A stretch of 64,000 bases of DNA, taken from NCBI GenBank assembly GCA_900541035.1, contig UQIN01000001.1:1-64000 (forward strand), in the 5' to 3' direction. Shown here piece after piece: positions 7,187 through 17,200 of this stretch (positions are counted from its first letter, which is position 1; the number at the start of each line of letters is the position of its first letter). The notes under the pieces are model-generated. The model worked only from the letters and a program-made list of their open reading frames with translations, was not told the origin of the DNA and did not search any database. A program made the position numbers and the translations under genes. This DNA comes from an uncultured Collinsella sp. Lineage in GTDB: Bacteria; Actinomycetota; Coriobacteriia; Coriobacteriales; Coriobacteriaceae.

Positions 7187-9895
7187 CTAAAAACCAAAGT
7201 CAGCAACAGGGGCAAACGAAACAGCGATGGTGTACGTCTCGCGCCAAACGATCTTGCCCGTCTCGCGCTCGCGGCAGACCAGATAGTACGGACCCTTGGC
7301 CGAGAATCCATCCGCTGCACGCAGCGCAAACTTGGCATGCACCACGCGCTCCTGCGAGTTAGCAGAAGTCTTGTTGGCATGCGCCTTGACTGTATCGCTC
7401 ACCTCGTTGCCGCTTGCGTCGGTAAACACCAGCTCATACTCGCATGGCAAGACCTTGCCTTGGGCGGGTTCTTCCTGGATCAAGTTGACCGAGAAGAGCG
7501 AGTTGGTCACTCGGCGTCCCTCGCTTAGCACGCGCAGCGTCGCCACGCGCGTATCGACAAAGTCCTTGGAACCCGAGCGCGCACGCCAAAATCCGATAAC
7601 GGGCACGCAGAGCTCCTGCAGGCTCATGCCGCCGTGGACGTAGTTGTTAGTGCCGCCGGGACGCTTGAAGTGCACGTTCTCGCGCGGGGCACATCCCTCA
7701 AAACCGGCACCTAAACGTCCCATGCCAACATTAACAAACACCTCGCATGCCTCTTCCGAAAGCTTGGCCACGGCCTCGTTGGGCACCACCAGATGACGCT
7801 TGCCGTGCATGACAGGAGCGTCAAGGACGGGAAGGTCTGGCTTGCCGAGCATCTGGCACTCGTTGAGCTCACGACGCGTGTAGATGAAGCCGTGATCTGC
7901 CGTCATAACAACACGCGCGCCCGGGGCGTCGGTGCACACGCGGCGCGCCAACGCGGCAAGTTCCTCCACGGTGTCCGCGCAGGCATCGAAAACGTCATCC
8001 TGCGTAGCTGCCTTCTCGCCCGTGGCATCGATCTTGTTGTGGTAGAGATAAACGAGCCTGGAGTCTTTGAGCAGCGCTTTGCGCTCGGTTCCCGCCATGT
8101 TGAGGTATGCGCTCGAGCGCAAAGCGCGGGCCGTGGGCTCAACGTGGGTAAGTACGGCCTCGCGCTGCGGAGTCGTCGCAGTGGGCATGCCGTCAGCCAA
8201 CACAAACGCGCCATCCTCTGCAAGCTCAAGCACCTGGTGCGGCAGCAGCGCGGGCATGCCCACCTCGGTAATGGAGGGAAAGACCGCCTGCATGCTAGAA
8301 ACCTTGACGTTGCCGCCGCGTTCGCGCTCGAGCAGCGCCGCAACGTCGCGGGCAACCTCATAGCGCAGCGCATCGCTCACGATAACGACCGTTGTTTTGG
8401 CAGAACCCACAAAGGCGGGCAGCACATGCCAGTAAAACTCATCCTGCCGTGCGGGACCATCGATGTAGCCGCAATCGGCCCACTCCCCTTGCGCAGCAGC
8501 CGCCCAGCAGGCATTGGCATCCGCCAAGAACCAGTTGCTGTAGAGATTCTCCGCCCAGTCCGCCACGGCGCGGGCAGGTTCCTCGAGCGCATCGCACTCG
8601 ACGGAGCGTGCCCGCAGATACGCGGTGCACATATGGCGATAGGCAGCGTCCATGGCATACCAATCGGACGAATAGGCATCCCACACCTGCTGGGACTGCG
8701 CCAGATGGAACCCGCCCGCGTGCGTCTGCCTAAACGCGCACATATCGGCCACAGCGACAAGCAGGTCAAAGTAGCTCTCGACACGACGGTACCAGCTTAG
8801 GTCGCAGCGACGCGCCACAAAGGCACGCGCATCCTCAACACGGTCTGCACCTTGCGCAAACGAGCAGAACAGCTGCGAGAGCACAGCCTCATTGACGCAC
8901 GGAAACACATCAAGCGAGGTCAGCACATCGATCGGCAAGGTCTCGAACCGTGCAAAGAGTCCGCGGGCGTCCTCAACCAAACGGCCAATCTCAAATAGGT
9001 CCTCGCTCGATGCCTGGGTATCGGCGGTCTGGTCCCACGTACGCACCGCCTCAAGGCAATAGGGCCCGTAGGCGGGAGCCACATGGCTCTCAAGCCCCTT
9101 GAGCGCTTCCTCGGGAAGCGCGGTGGATGCCGCCGTAAGGAGCACATGGGATGCAAGCATAAGCAATGAGTCACGCTCGTAAAGCGGCCCATCAAACCCA
9201 TAGCAACGCACGATGAAGGCAGAGAGCACATCACGCACGCAGTACTTGTCCACCAACTCGGCCAGCGCCTCGGGACCCTCGTGCAGCAGCATGGTCATAC
9301 AGCCACGCAGCACAAACGCGGGGCGCGCGTCACCAAGCTCTTTACCGCCAAAAATCACCGTAAGGATGCCGAGTTCGATATCGGATGCGCTCGAGGCATG
9401 TGGAACACACGCGGCAAACTTAGCGCAGCGGGTCTTGGCATCAAAGAACGTCTTGTGCTCGCGCAGGCTCTCGCGCACGGCGTCGATATTCTCGATGCCT
9501 AGCTGATCGGCCAAAAGCGAAAGATAGTCAGCCTGGAACTGATCGGCATACAGCTCAACATCGGCAAGCCAATCACCCTCAAGCCTGCCGCGCGGGCAAC
9601 GGCGATACAGCAAGATATCGCTCACAAGGTCATCGCGGTTGACGAGCTTCTTGACGGCAAACATGCGACCCTCGCAGGCCTCAACAAAGCGCACCGGGCG
9701 CTCAAAGTCACTGTGAGCAGGCATTACGCCGGCATCGGCCCCCACGCCGTCGAAACCCTCAGCAGCCAATCGCTCAAACTCAGGAGCAAACTCGCCGTCC
9801 GCATCGTGCCAAACCACAACACGGCGCGGCGCGCATGAGGACAACGGCTGCAAAAATCGCAGCTTGAGCTGTTCTTCTACATCGATCTTGGGCAT
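7187..9895 (-). CDS. pglZ: BREX phosphatase-fold protein PglZ
   Basis: A 902-residue PglZ. The alkaline-phosphatase-superfamily core lies in the second half: VVIVSDALRYEVARDVAALL supplies the metal-binding Asp near residue 505, and MTADHGFIYTR the second metal site near residue 665. A beta-rich C-terminal domain follows. PglZ is one of the proteins present in essentially all BREX types and interacts with the PglX methyltransferase; its phosphatase or nuclease substrate in phage defence is unsettled. The AAGGAT site before ATG 9895 fixes the start. It lies 23 bases downstream of the C-terminal pglX fragment and 11 bases before brxL. Confidence 0.92.
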   Translation of the reverse strand: MPKIDVEEQLKLRFLQPLSSCAPRRVVVWHDADGEFAPEFERLAAEGFDGVGADAGVMPAHSDFERPVRFVEACEGRMFAVKKLVNRDDLVSDILLYRRCPRGRLEGDWLADVELYADQFQADYLSLLADQLGIENIDAVRESLREHKTFFDAKTRCAKFAACVPHASSASDIELGILTVIFGGKELGDARPAFVLRGCMTMLLHEGPEALAELVDKYCVRDVLSAFIVRCYGFDGPLYERDSLLMLASHVLLTAASTALPEEALKGLESHVAPAYGPYCLEAVRTWDQTADTQASSEDLFEIGRLVEDARGLFARFETLPIDVLTSLDVFPCVNEAVLSQLFCSFAQGADRVEDARAFVARRCDLSWYRRVESYFDLLVAVADMCAFRQTHAGGFHLAQSQQVWDAYSSDWYAMDAAYRHMCTAYLRARSVECDALEEPARAVADWAENLYSNWFLADANACWAAAAQGEWADCGYIDGPARQDEFYWHVLPAFVGSAKTTVVIVSDALRYEVARDVAALLERERGGNVKVSSMQAVFPSITEVGMPALLPHQVLELAEDGAFVLADGMPTATTPQREAVLTHVEPTARALRSSAYLNMAGTERKALLKDSRLVYLYHNKIDATGEKAATQDDVFDACADTVEELAALARRVCTDAPGARVVMTADHGFIYTRRELNECQMLGKPDLPVLDAPVMHGKRHLVVPNEAVAKLSEEACEVFVNVGMGRLGAGFEGCAPRENVHFKRPGGTNNYVHGGMSLQELCVPVIGFWRARSGSKDFVDTRVATLRVLSEGRRVTNSLFSVNLIQEEPAQGKVLPCEYELVFTDASGNEVSDTVKAHANKTSANSQERVVHAKFALRAADGFSAKGPYYLVCRERETGKIVWRETYTIAVSFAPVADFGF

Positions 9896-9918
9896 GAATA
9901 TCCTTACCGTATCTGCAG

Positions 9919-10887
9919 TTACTTAATCTTCGCCAGCACATCCTGAAACTTGGCGTAGTTGACCTTGACGCCGTCATCCAGGTCGATCTTAATCATCTGG
10001 TCTGCCAAGTGGTGCAGTTTCTCCTCGTAGGCAATGGTCTCTTTGAGCTGGTCGTTGAGCTTTTTGATGCGCTTATCCAAGCGCACGCGCTCGCCGCGCT
10101 CGGCACTGACAAGGGCATCGTTGGCATACCCGATCTGGGCACGGTAGCGCTCCTGCTGCTCATGCACATAGTCGGTGCGGATGCGAGCCAACAGGTCAGG
10201 CTGGTAGCGATGCATGTAAACAAGGCACTTGAAGCCGCCCTTCTTGCCCGAATCGAACAGCCAATAAATAGGGCGCTTCTTATAGGTCTGGCAGTGGTCC
10301 TTAAAAAAGTCCTTCAAAAAGTAGGTGCGAATGACCTCACGCGAGGTGCCCTTGCCGCCGAGCGCCTCGGCGATAAAGGCCAGGTTCTGCTCGAGCGTCT
10401 CCTCGCCGTACACGGTGCGCACAAAGTCGATAAAGTAGCGCACGATGTCGTCGTCAAAGTACTCGTCATCGGTAATGGGCAGTACGTTGTCGCCATCGGG
10501 CATAAAGGTCACGTTCTCGGGATCGGGCATCTTGGCCAGATAGTTAGAGACCGTGGCACCCTGGTCGGCCAGAACCAGACCGTCCACGTCCAGCGAATAG
10601 CGGCCAAATATGCAGCCCACGGCATAGCTAATGAGCGAGGTGATCTCGTCGCGCTTGGTGCGCACGTACTTGTTGCCCTTGTAGCTCTCGGGGATCTCGT
10701 CAGCGGTATCAAAGATGCGCGCCACCGATACGTACTTATCCTCGACCTCGATGGGCACCTCGCCCTCCATGTTGTAGATCTTGGCAAAGATTCGGTTGAG
10801 CTCCTCCTCGTTAGCGCGAAGCTGCTCAAAGCGAGCATTGACCTCGGCTTTGCGAGCCTCGTATTTATCTTGAAGTAAAGTGGCCAT
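9919..10887 (-). CDS. pglX: PglX C-terminal part as a separate gene
   Basis: This 322-residue protein is the C-terminal segment of the BREX adenine methyltransferase PglX. From memory of the family, ANEEELNRIFAKIY, SYAVGCIFGRYSLD, TDDEYFDDDIVRYFIDFV and KKRPIYWLFDSGKKGGFK are hallmark stretches of the region that follows the target-recognition part in full-length (~1200 aa) PglX. Here it is an independent cistron: ATG at 10887 is preceded by AAAGGA nine bases upstream. It lacks methyltransferase motifs and must work with the N-terminal product at 11729-14224. A HEPN-like gene and a 140-base spacer separate the two. Residues about 265-300 (AERGERVRLDKRIKKLNDQLKET) are probably coiled coil. Confidence 0.88.
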   Translation of the reverse strand: MATLLQDKYEARKAEVNARFEQLRANEEELNRIFAKIYNMEGEVPIEVEDKYVSVARIFDTADEIPESYKGNKYVRTKRDEITSLISYAVGCIFGRYSLDVDGLVLADQGATVSNYLAKMPDPENVTFMPDGDNVLPITDDEYFDDDIVRYFIDFVRTVYGEETLEQNLAFIAEALGGKGTSREVIRTYFLKDFFKDHCQTYKKRPIYWLFDSGKKGGFKCLVYMHRYQPDLLARIRTDYVHEQQERYRAQIGYANDALVSAERGERVRLDKRIKKLNDQLKETIAYEEKLHHLADQMIKIDLDDGVKVNYAKFQDVLAKIK

Positions 10888-11027
10888 GGTAGGCCATCCT
10901 TTCGTTGCTGTTGGAAACCACTGCGAAAAAACGGATTGCAGTATCCAAAAAACCGCTAAAACGCTCTCCCCTCTGTACAGGAAGCTTGAGGAACTAAGTC
11001 GATGCAATTTCGCACCTATTCTAGCTA

Positions 11028-11720
11028 CTAGCTTTTATCTCTATATCTCTTGTCTCTTAGCGAGAGCAGATTCACCCATGCATCAAGCGTATGCTCTTTC
11101 AGTAGCATTCTTGCCGTGACGTTTCCTTTACCGTTTGCGTCCTGTAAAGCCCACCACACTGATCCATCGGGCTTAACAACTCGCAAATATTGACCATGAG
11201 CGAGAGCATTCCTCAGATGTCTAAAAACGGCGTCAAGTCTTCTAAATGAACTTTTATTCTGTTTTCTCCTGCCTGTTTTGGTCTTCGCACCCGGCTTGAA
11301 TTCTGAAAGCCCAGCAATCCTTTTGTTAAGACAAGCCGCTGTTGATAAGCAAATGAGGGCAAACTCGTAATCTCGTTTAATAAAATCAGATGAATCGCTA
11401 CCTGCTTCGTGGGCCGCTTTTGCAAGGTCATTAGGGGTATATGCCCATCTTGTTTTAACGGCACTGTCGAAACACATCTGTTCAAGAAACGCATTTGCCT
11501 GAACAGTAGTATAAATATTCAAATCAGTAATAAACCCATTGGTCTGCCTCGTAGCATCAATAGCTTCTGATTCGGATACAAATCTTTGCAAATATATGCG
11601 TAGTTTTTTCTTAGAGACATCGTCCTTATACGATTCATGAACCTGTTTTATCCACGACACATCATTCTTAAGAGGTGGATGTGCGCATTTATTATTGTTA
11701 GCCTTTTTCTTCTGCGACAT
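11028..11720 (-). CDS. HEPN-like protein (RNALAH motif) embedded between the pglX halves
   Basis: A 230-residue protein with a Lys/Asn-rich N-terminus and a predicted helical body. At about residues 176-182 it carries LRNALAHG. The R-N-x-x-x-H pattern is the catalytic signature of HEPN-fold RNases found in toxins, abortive-infection proteins and Cas13. Base composition is clearly AT-richer than the flanking brx genes, suggesting recent acquisition. The ribosome site AGGAG overlaps the TAG stop of the upstream pglX half, so translation is coupled to it. No MNT-type antitoxin partner is adjacent. The HEPN call rests on the motif and helical character; a non-catalytic scaffold role is possible. 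Confidence 0.6.
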   Translation of the reverse strand: MSQKKKANNNKCAHPPLKNDVSWIKQVHESYKDDVSKKKLRIYLQRFVSESEAIDATRQTNGFITDLNIYTTVQANAFLEQMCFDSAVKTRWAYTPNDLAKAAHEAGSDSSDFIKRDYEFALICLSTAACLNKRIAGLSEFKPGAKTKTGRRKQNKSSFRRLDAVFRHLRNALAHGQYLRVVKPDGSVWWALQDANGKGNVTARMLLKEHTLDAWVNLLSLRDKRYRDKS

Positions 11721-11728
11721 GTGGACTC

Positions 11729-14224
11729 CTAAACGAGAGGATGACGTTTGAAATCCCAGGAGGTTTCAAACGAGTCCCAGTCGGTTTTTGATAATCCTCT
11801 GCTTTCCTTAAATAACCCGTCTACGAGATTGAAGCAACTCAGTAGGACGGGAAATTTATCCACATCACCAGCGTTAACGTTCAGAGTTGGAGCGATTAAC
11901 GAAAAATACTCTTTAGAAACGCTGGAGTTAAGCAGCGACAACATATAACCGATTTTATCCTCAGTAACAAAAAGGCACATGCCGGCATGCTCTGAAAGAC
12001 AATTGGACGCATACCTAAACGAAGGGATGGACGAAGTAATCGCCGACCATGAAATGGCGGGCTTGAATTTCAGTTCATCCGAATAATCTTGCGCATGGTT
12101 TCCTTCACGCGAGGCCGACTCAAACACACTGCGACCGTTATTTGACCAATCAATTACAGAGTCAAGATTACCGAACCATTTACGATAAGAGCCTCCCTTT
12201 GTGCAGGGGTGCCATTTTCTGCCACTAAATAAATCGGATACAGATGATGACGAAAAACCGATAGTCCCAACGGCGCACTCCCACCAAAGCCTAATGAACT
12301 TATCATTTTTACCAGTGATAATTCCTTTAGACGTTCTTCCGAACGAAGATAGTTTAACGCCATCAGCCATCGCAGAGAGTAGTCCGTCGCTGGCCCAGTA
12401 GGCTATGGGGGTGCCGGGAATCTGCTTGAAGGTGTCGGCGTCGCGGCGGTAGAACCAGCCGCAGTCGAGGTTTTCAATCGCCTCGAGCAGCTTGAGGCGC
12501 TTCGCCTCGCTGCCGTTGATGTCGACGAGGCGAACGTAGGCGCCACCGCATGCCGCGCGGCCGTTGTAGATGACGTCGGCGGTCACATTGACGACCTCGC
12601 CGCCGATGGCGTCGAATGCGCGGGGGCCGAGGTGCGCCATCGAGACGATCGTCTTGCCGTCGATGAGCGAGGAGCGCATCTTCTCGAAGCTGCCCAGGAA
12701 CATCCAGCTCTGCATGGTGACCATGGCCGCGTAACCGCGGTCCTTGGCAAGGCTGAACCCGCGCTCGATGAAGCACGTGCACAGGTCGCTCTTCACGTCG
12801 GGGTAGTTCTTCTTGACCCACTTGGACATGAAGGGGTTAAAGCTACTGCTGCCCATATACGGAGGATTCGCAACGGTGCAGGTAAAACGACGGGACAGCT
12901 TCTCGCAGATGGCGGCAGCGCTTTCGAGCTTAGTTTTGGCCGTAGCGGCAAAAAGGTCATCGGAACAACTCGCGGCGGCAGCCTTGAGCTCGTCGATCTC
13001 GTCCTCTGAGGGATTGAGCAGCGAACCGATCTCGCCCAAATGACTCAGCTCCTCGGCGAGCTTCTTGTTACCCGGCAGCTCGTCCTCCCCTAGCGGGATG
13101 CTCGAGAGCACGGCAACGTCGGCGCGAACGCCACGCCTAAAGAAGCGACGGTCGTGCTCGCGGGCGCACATGGCAAGCGCCAGCTCCGCGATCTGTGCCG
13201 CGCGGGAATCGATTTCCATACCTGCAAGGTTTTTAGTAAGAATGAGCTCGGGAATCTCGCGCTCACGATAGCCGCGCTCCTCGTACATATGGAAGAGCAG
13301 CTCAAACGCATAGACCAAGATATGGCCCGAGCCGCATGCGGGGTCGCAGAGGGTTATCTCCTCGGGACTCGAGATGCGGATGAAGTCCTCGTGCTCAGCA
13401 TCGGGCTCGATGTAATACTCCATGCGCTCGCGTAGCGAACTCCCCGGATTGTTGAGCATCCACAGACGGCCGAGCGAGTTCTGGACCATATAGCGCACGA
13501 TCCACTCGGGGGTGAAGAGCTGCGTGGCGGGCGCGATGTCCGCCGCCGCTGCCTTGCGATTGGACTTGAAGAACTCGTCTTTAACGTCGGCATTGTAGTA
13601 CTGATACATCCAGCCCAGAACGGTCACGCCCTCGCGCCAGTCCTCGTCAGCGAGGACGGCATTGAGTCTGCCCACCACACTGTCAGCCATCATGAGGCCC
13701 TGGGGCAACAGCAGCTCCATGGCTCCGCCCACGCGTTCAAAGACGCCCGGCAGGCAATCGGCAAGCTCCTCGCACTGAGCAACAAACAGGTAGCGCCACA
13801 ACGGTTCATCCAAGCCCGCCATCTTGAGCTCGGCTATGCGATCGGTATCGGCCGTCGTTATTTCCACGTCCAGTGCGTTCTCCACGGCCTCGCTGCCATG
13901 GCTGCCGTCCGCACGACTTAGCATGCGCATACGGCTGGGAAGCCATCCGCGTGCATCCATGAAGCGAATGGCCACGATGCGGTTGAACCAGGTGTAGGCC
14001 GCACGGTCGCGCAGCGCCTCGTGACCCACCTCTGCCTGCATGCGCAGCAGTTCGTCGCGTTGCTCAATCTCAGCCGGACTTAGGGGCAGGCCGTTGACGG
14101 TCTCGGACCCAACGGGCGCGGGTGCAGGTTCGGTGATGCCGTAGCGCACCATCTGCGCCTCCACGCCTTTGATGAGCTCCGTACGGGCCCAGGTGCAGAA
14201 GCTCTTAAGAGCAGAATCGTTCAT
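11729..14224 (-). CDS. pglX: PglX N-terminal part: BREX adenine-specific DNA methyltransferase plus target recognition
   Basis: An 831-residue gamma-type N6-adenine methyltransferase. Motif I is LCDPACGSGHILVYAFELL near residue 300, and the catalytic motif IV is VANPPYMGSSSF near residue 455. Residues about 625-831 are the target-recognition region, ending in DWDSFETSWDFKRHPLV followed at once by a stop. In full-length PglX that sequence continues into the segment here encoded separately at 9919-10887. PglX methylates host DNA at a BREX site and is required for self/non-self discrimination and exclusion. The last third of the gene (about 11729-12365) is visibly lower in GC than the rest, which suggests a replaced recognition domain. 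It starts 66 bases after brxC. Confidence 0.92.
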   Translation of the reverse strand: MNDSALKSFCTWARTELIKGVEAQMVRYGITEPAPAPVGSETVNGLPLSPAEIEQRDELLRMQAEVGHEALRDRAAYTWFNRIVAIRFMDARGWLPSRMRMLSRADGSHGSEAVENALDVEITTADTDRIAELKMAGLDEPLWRYLFVAQCEELADCLPGVFERVGGAMELLLPQGLMMADSVVGRLNAVLADEDWREGVTVLGWMYQYYNADVKDEFFKSNRKAAAADIAPATQLFTPEWIVRYMVQNSLGRLWMLNNPGSSLRERMEYYIEPDAEHEDFIRISSPEEITLCDPACGSGHILVYAFELLFHMYEERGYREREIPELILTKNLAGMEIDSRAAQIAELALAMCAREHDRRFFRRGVRADVAVLSSIPLGEDELPGNKKLAEELSHLGEIGSLLNPSEDEIDELKAAAASCSDDLFAATAKTKLESAAAICEKLSRRFTCTVANPPYMGSSSFNPFMSKWVKKNYPDVKSDLCTCFIERGFSLAKDRGYAAMVTMQSWMFLGSFEKMRSSLIDGKTIVSMAHLGPRAFDAIGGEVVNVTADVIYNGRAACGGAYVRLVDINGSEAKRLKLLEAIENLDCGWFYRRDADTFKQIPGTPIAYWASDGLLSAMADGVKLSSFGRTSKGIITGKNDKFIRLWWECAVGTIGFSSSSVSDLFSGRKWHPCTKGGSYRKWFGNLDSVIDWSNNGRSVFESASREGNHAQDYSDELKFKPAISWSAITSSIPSFRYASNCLSEHAGMCLFVTEDKIGYMLSLLNSSVSKEYFSLIAPTLNVNAGDVDKFPVLLSCFNLVDGLFKESRGLSKTDWDSFETSWDFKRHPLV

Positions 14225-14290
14225 GGTTGATGAGCCTTTCTAAACGCCATAAGCCACCGGTGCGCGCTTTGGCACCGGCGGCTCCGCGGG

Positions 14291-17200
14291 TTAGTTGATA
14301 CGGATCTCGTCGTTTGCAGCGAGCGCCTGCATAAGGCGGGAGCGCAGGTCGTCCACGTAGCGCTCCACGTCCTCTGCGGACAAGAGACGACTCGGCTTGG
14401 CCAGATCGGCGCGGCGCACAGTCTTAATCTTGCGCTGGGGCACGGGTGCAGGCGTGGGCGCTGACGACGCAACGGCCTTGTTGGAAATCTTCTTGACCAC
14501 CTCACCCGTACTCGTGACCTCGGTGGTGCGGCGCTCGTTGTCCATACGCATGCGGGCCGCATCCACGGCGTCGTACATCTCGTTGGCTGCCGCGCTGAGC
14601 CAGTCGCCCCAGTTAGTCGCAGCAACGCTCAGCTCGTTGAGGCTTTGAGCACTGTGGGCACGGTTTTTGAACGACTCGTATTTGGCGCCGGCATCCGCTA
14701 TGGCATCCTTGGCTTGATTGACAAAGCCCTTTTGACTCTCAGCCTGCGCCTGCAGGTCTTGCAGATCGCTCTCGATGCGGCACAAAAACTCATTGCGGCG
14801 GATACCCAGCAGCTTTTTCATGTCGTCCTCGACGGGATTCATAAGCGGCTGCAGGTCTTTAATGCGGCCGTAGGGCTTGGGATCTTTGAGGATCTCGCGA
14901 ACCTTTGCCACGTTCTCAACCGCGCTGGGAATGTCATCGGAGGCATACTCGATACCCTCGGTGCGGCTCAAGAAATCCTTGGCGTGGTCAAACGCTGTTC
15001 GTTGGTTGGACTCGAAGAACTCAACCACCTTGTCAAAGTCTTCCTTGGCATCGAGCAAGCGGTCCTCATGCTTGGTAAACGTAGTCAAAAACGCCTCGGA
15101 CTCACTCTGGTCCTTAAGGACGTCGGCGACCTCCGAGCGCATCCTCTCGCACTCGTTCTCGCCGGGATACGGGTAGGCCGGCTTGATGCCCGTGTAGTAG
15201 TCGCGTGCTATGGCGAGACACGCCTCGCGCAAGTCCTCAAGGCGCTCCTTGAGCTCGGCCACGAGCTTATCCTCGTTGGAGGGCACGGTCTTGAGATCAA
15301 ACAGGTCACGCATGAGCTCGCCCGTGGCGCGCAGCAACCGGTCGCTCATGCGCATGCGCAAGCGCACCTGGGCCTTATCGGCATCCTTGCGAAGGAGTGC
15401 CACCATGCGGCTGTCGTTAGCTTGAACCGTCTGACCGCCAAACAGCACCTGTGCGCGCTGCTCCACCACAAGCTGTGCCACCACATTTGCGATGTCGACC
15501 TCGCGCCAGCCAAAGGGCCTTTGCTGGTACTGGCGCTGGATATCGCCCATAGCGGTATCCAGGTGGCGCTGGTGCTGAACTTTGAGGTAGTCCTCGACCT
15601 CTTTGAGCGCACGCGCGTTACCTGCATCCATGCCAGCGAGCCCCACTTGAACGTTGCCCGCCAGCGTAGAGCGAATATCGGAATCGCTCGTGACCGGCGC
15701 GCCGATATAGTCGGCCTTTTCAAAGACCACGTCGCACAGTTGCGCCAGCACCTGCTCAAAGACCTGGGCGGGCTTGGTCGCGCGGACCTCAACCATGCGG
15801 CTGTCGACTGCGCAACGTGCGTGGAGCACAGCCTCGCTCAAAAGGGTATCGGCCTCCTTCTCGTTATAGGCCGCCTCGCGCATCTTGGACTCGACGATCT
15901 GGCGCGTACTCGGCTGAAGCTCCTGGAGATTTCGCGTCTTGGCGTACTTACGGATCTTGGCAGCGTTGACGAGCGTCTCCCAATAATCCGCCTCGTCGCT
16001 CAAGACCACGATGGCTTTGCCCAAAGAAGCCAAGGCCAGCTCGGTATCGTCCGCACGGCCCAGGTCGCTCGCCATAGTCGCCACGTAAAGCTCCATGCCG
16101 CCCATGCTGGTACCGTGGATTGAGCCGTCCACATAGCGGTCAAACGGAAAGTCGTTGGCCCCGCGGTTGAGTTTGCGCGCGGTATAGATGCTGTCGAACA
16201 GACGCTTTTTGATAGACTCGATCACCTGCGCGTTATCGATCGGGGTGTGTGCGATCTCCTGCGCTATCTCCTGCTCCTCGTCGGTGAGGAAGCTATAGGT
16301 ATCGCCCTGGCGCGCCACGTAGTTCTCGCGCTCCAGACGGGCAAGGGACTCCTTGACGCGGTCCTTGAGGGCGCGCTTGTCCACGTCGAGGCCGTCTATC
16401 ATGAAGATGGAGATGTTCTCGACCGTGGCCTTGACGTAGCCGATGTAACGAATCAGGTACAGGAGCTTGAGCACCTGAACGTCGTAGGGTTCAAGGCCCT
16501 TTGCGTCCTCGGCCGCGCGGACCGCGCGATCGACCACCTGGATGATGCCGTGCTCAAGGTCTTTGGAGATAGTGTTGAAGAAGCGCCAGAACGGCACGAG
16601 TGCACCGGTCTGGTCATGCTGGATGGCCTGAGCGCTCTCCTGGAACGCGCTCAGCATGGAGCGCTCGCCTGTGGACATGTGTTTAGCCTTGACACCGTGT
16701 TTGCGCACCTCGGTCATCACGTCGGGCAGGAGCTTAAACTGATAGCCCACAAACGGGTAGCTGGCCACAAAATCCTTGGAGTTGGCGTAGCCGGCAAGGT
16801 CGGAGCGAGAGCCACCCTCAAAGGTAAAGTTGTTTTTGAGCACGGCGGTGTCTTGCTCGTAGACCCGTGCAAGCATATCGGCCGCCGGCGCGGTCTTCTC
16901 GAGCACACGGCGCTGGATGACCTCGTCCACGCTGGAGCTGGAGAGCGAAAGGCGGGTATTGAAACGGCCCTGGATCTTTGAAAAGTCGTTGCCCACGGGC
17001 AGGCTCAGGTTGTCGATGGCCTCCTGGCTCGTAACCATCACCCACACGCGGCCACCGCAGGCGGCACCCAGCTCCTCGACGATGGTCTGAAGGCTCAGCA
17101 TAAGGCTTGGGTCCTGGTCGTTTGTAATAAACTGACCCACCTCGTCGACCATAAAGAGCAAACGGAAGTTGCCACCGTGGGCCGCTGCCTGAGCGTCCAC

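Noticed and set aside
10888..11007. 40-residue N-terminal extension of the C-terminal pglX frame
   Set aside because: It does not resemble PglX, and a good ribosome site precedes the ATG at 10887.
9919..11720. Frameshift or assembly error as the cause of the pglX split
   Set aside because: A whole extra gene with coupled translation lies between the halves and the second half has its own start, so a single-base error cannot explain it.
14645..16123. 492-codon plus-strand frame opposite brxC
   Set aside because: Antisense shadow of a strongly supported gene.
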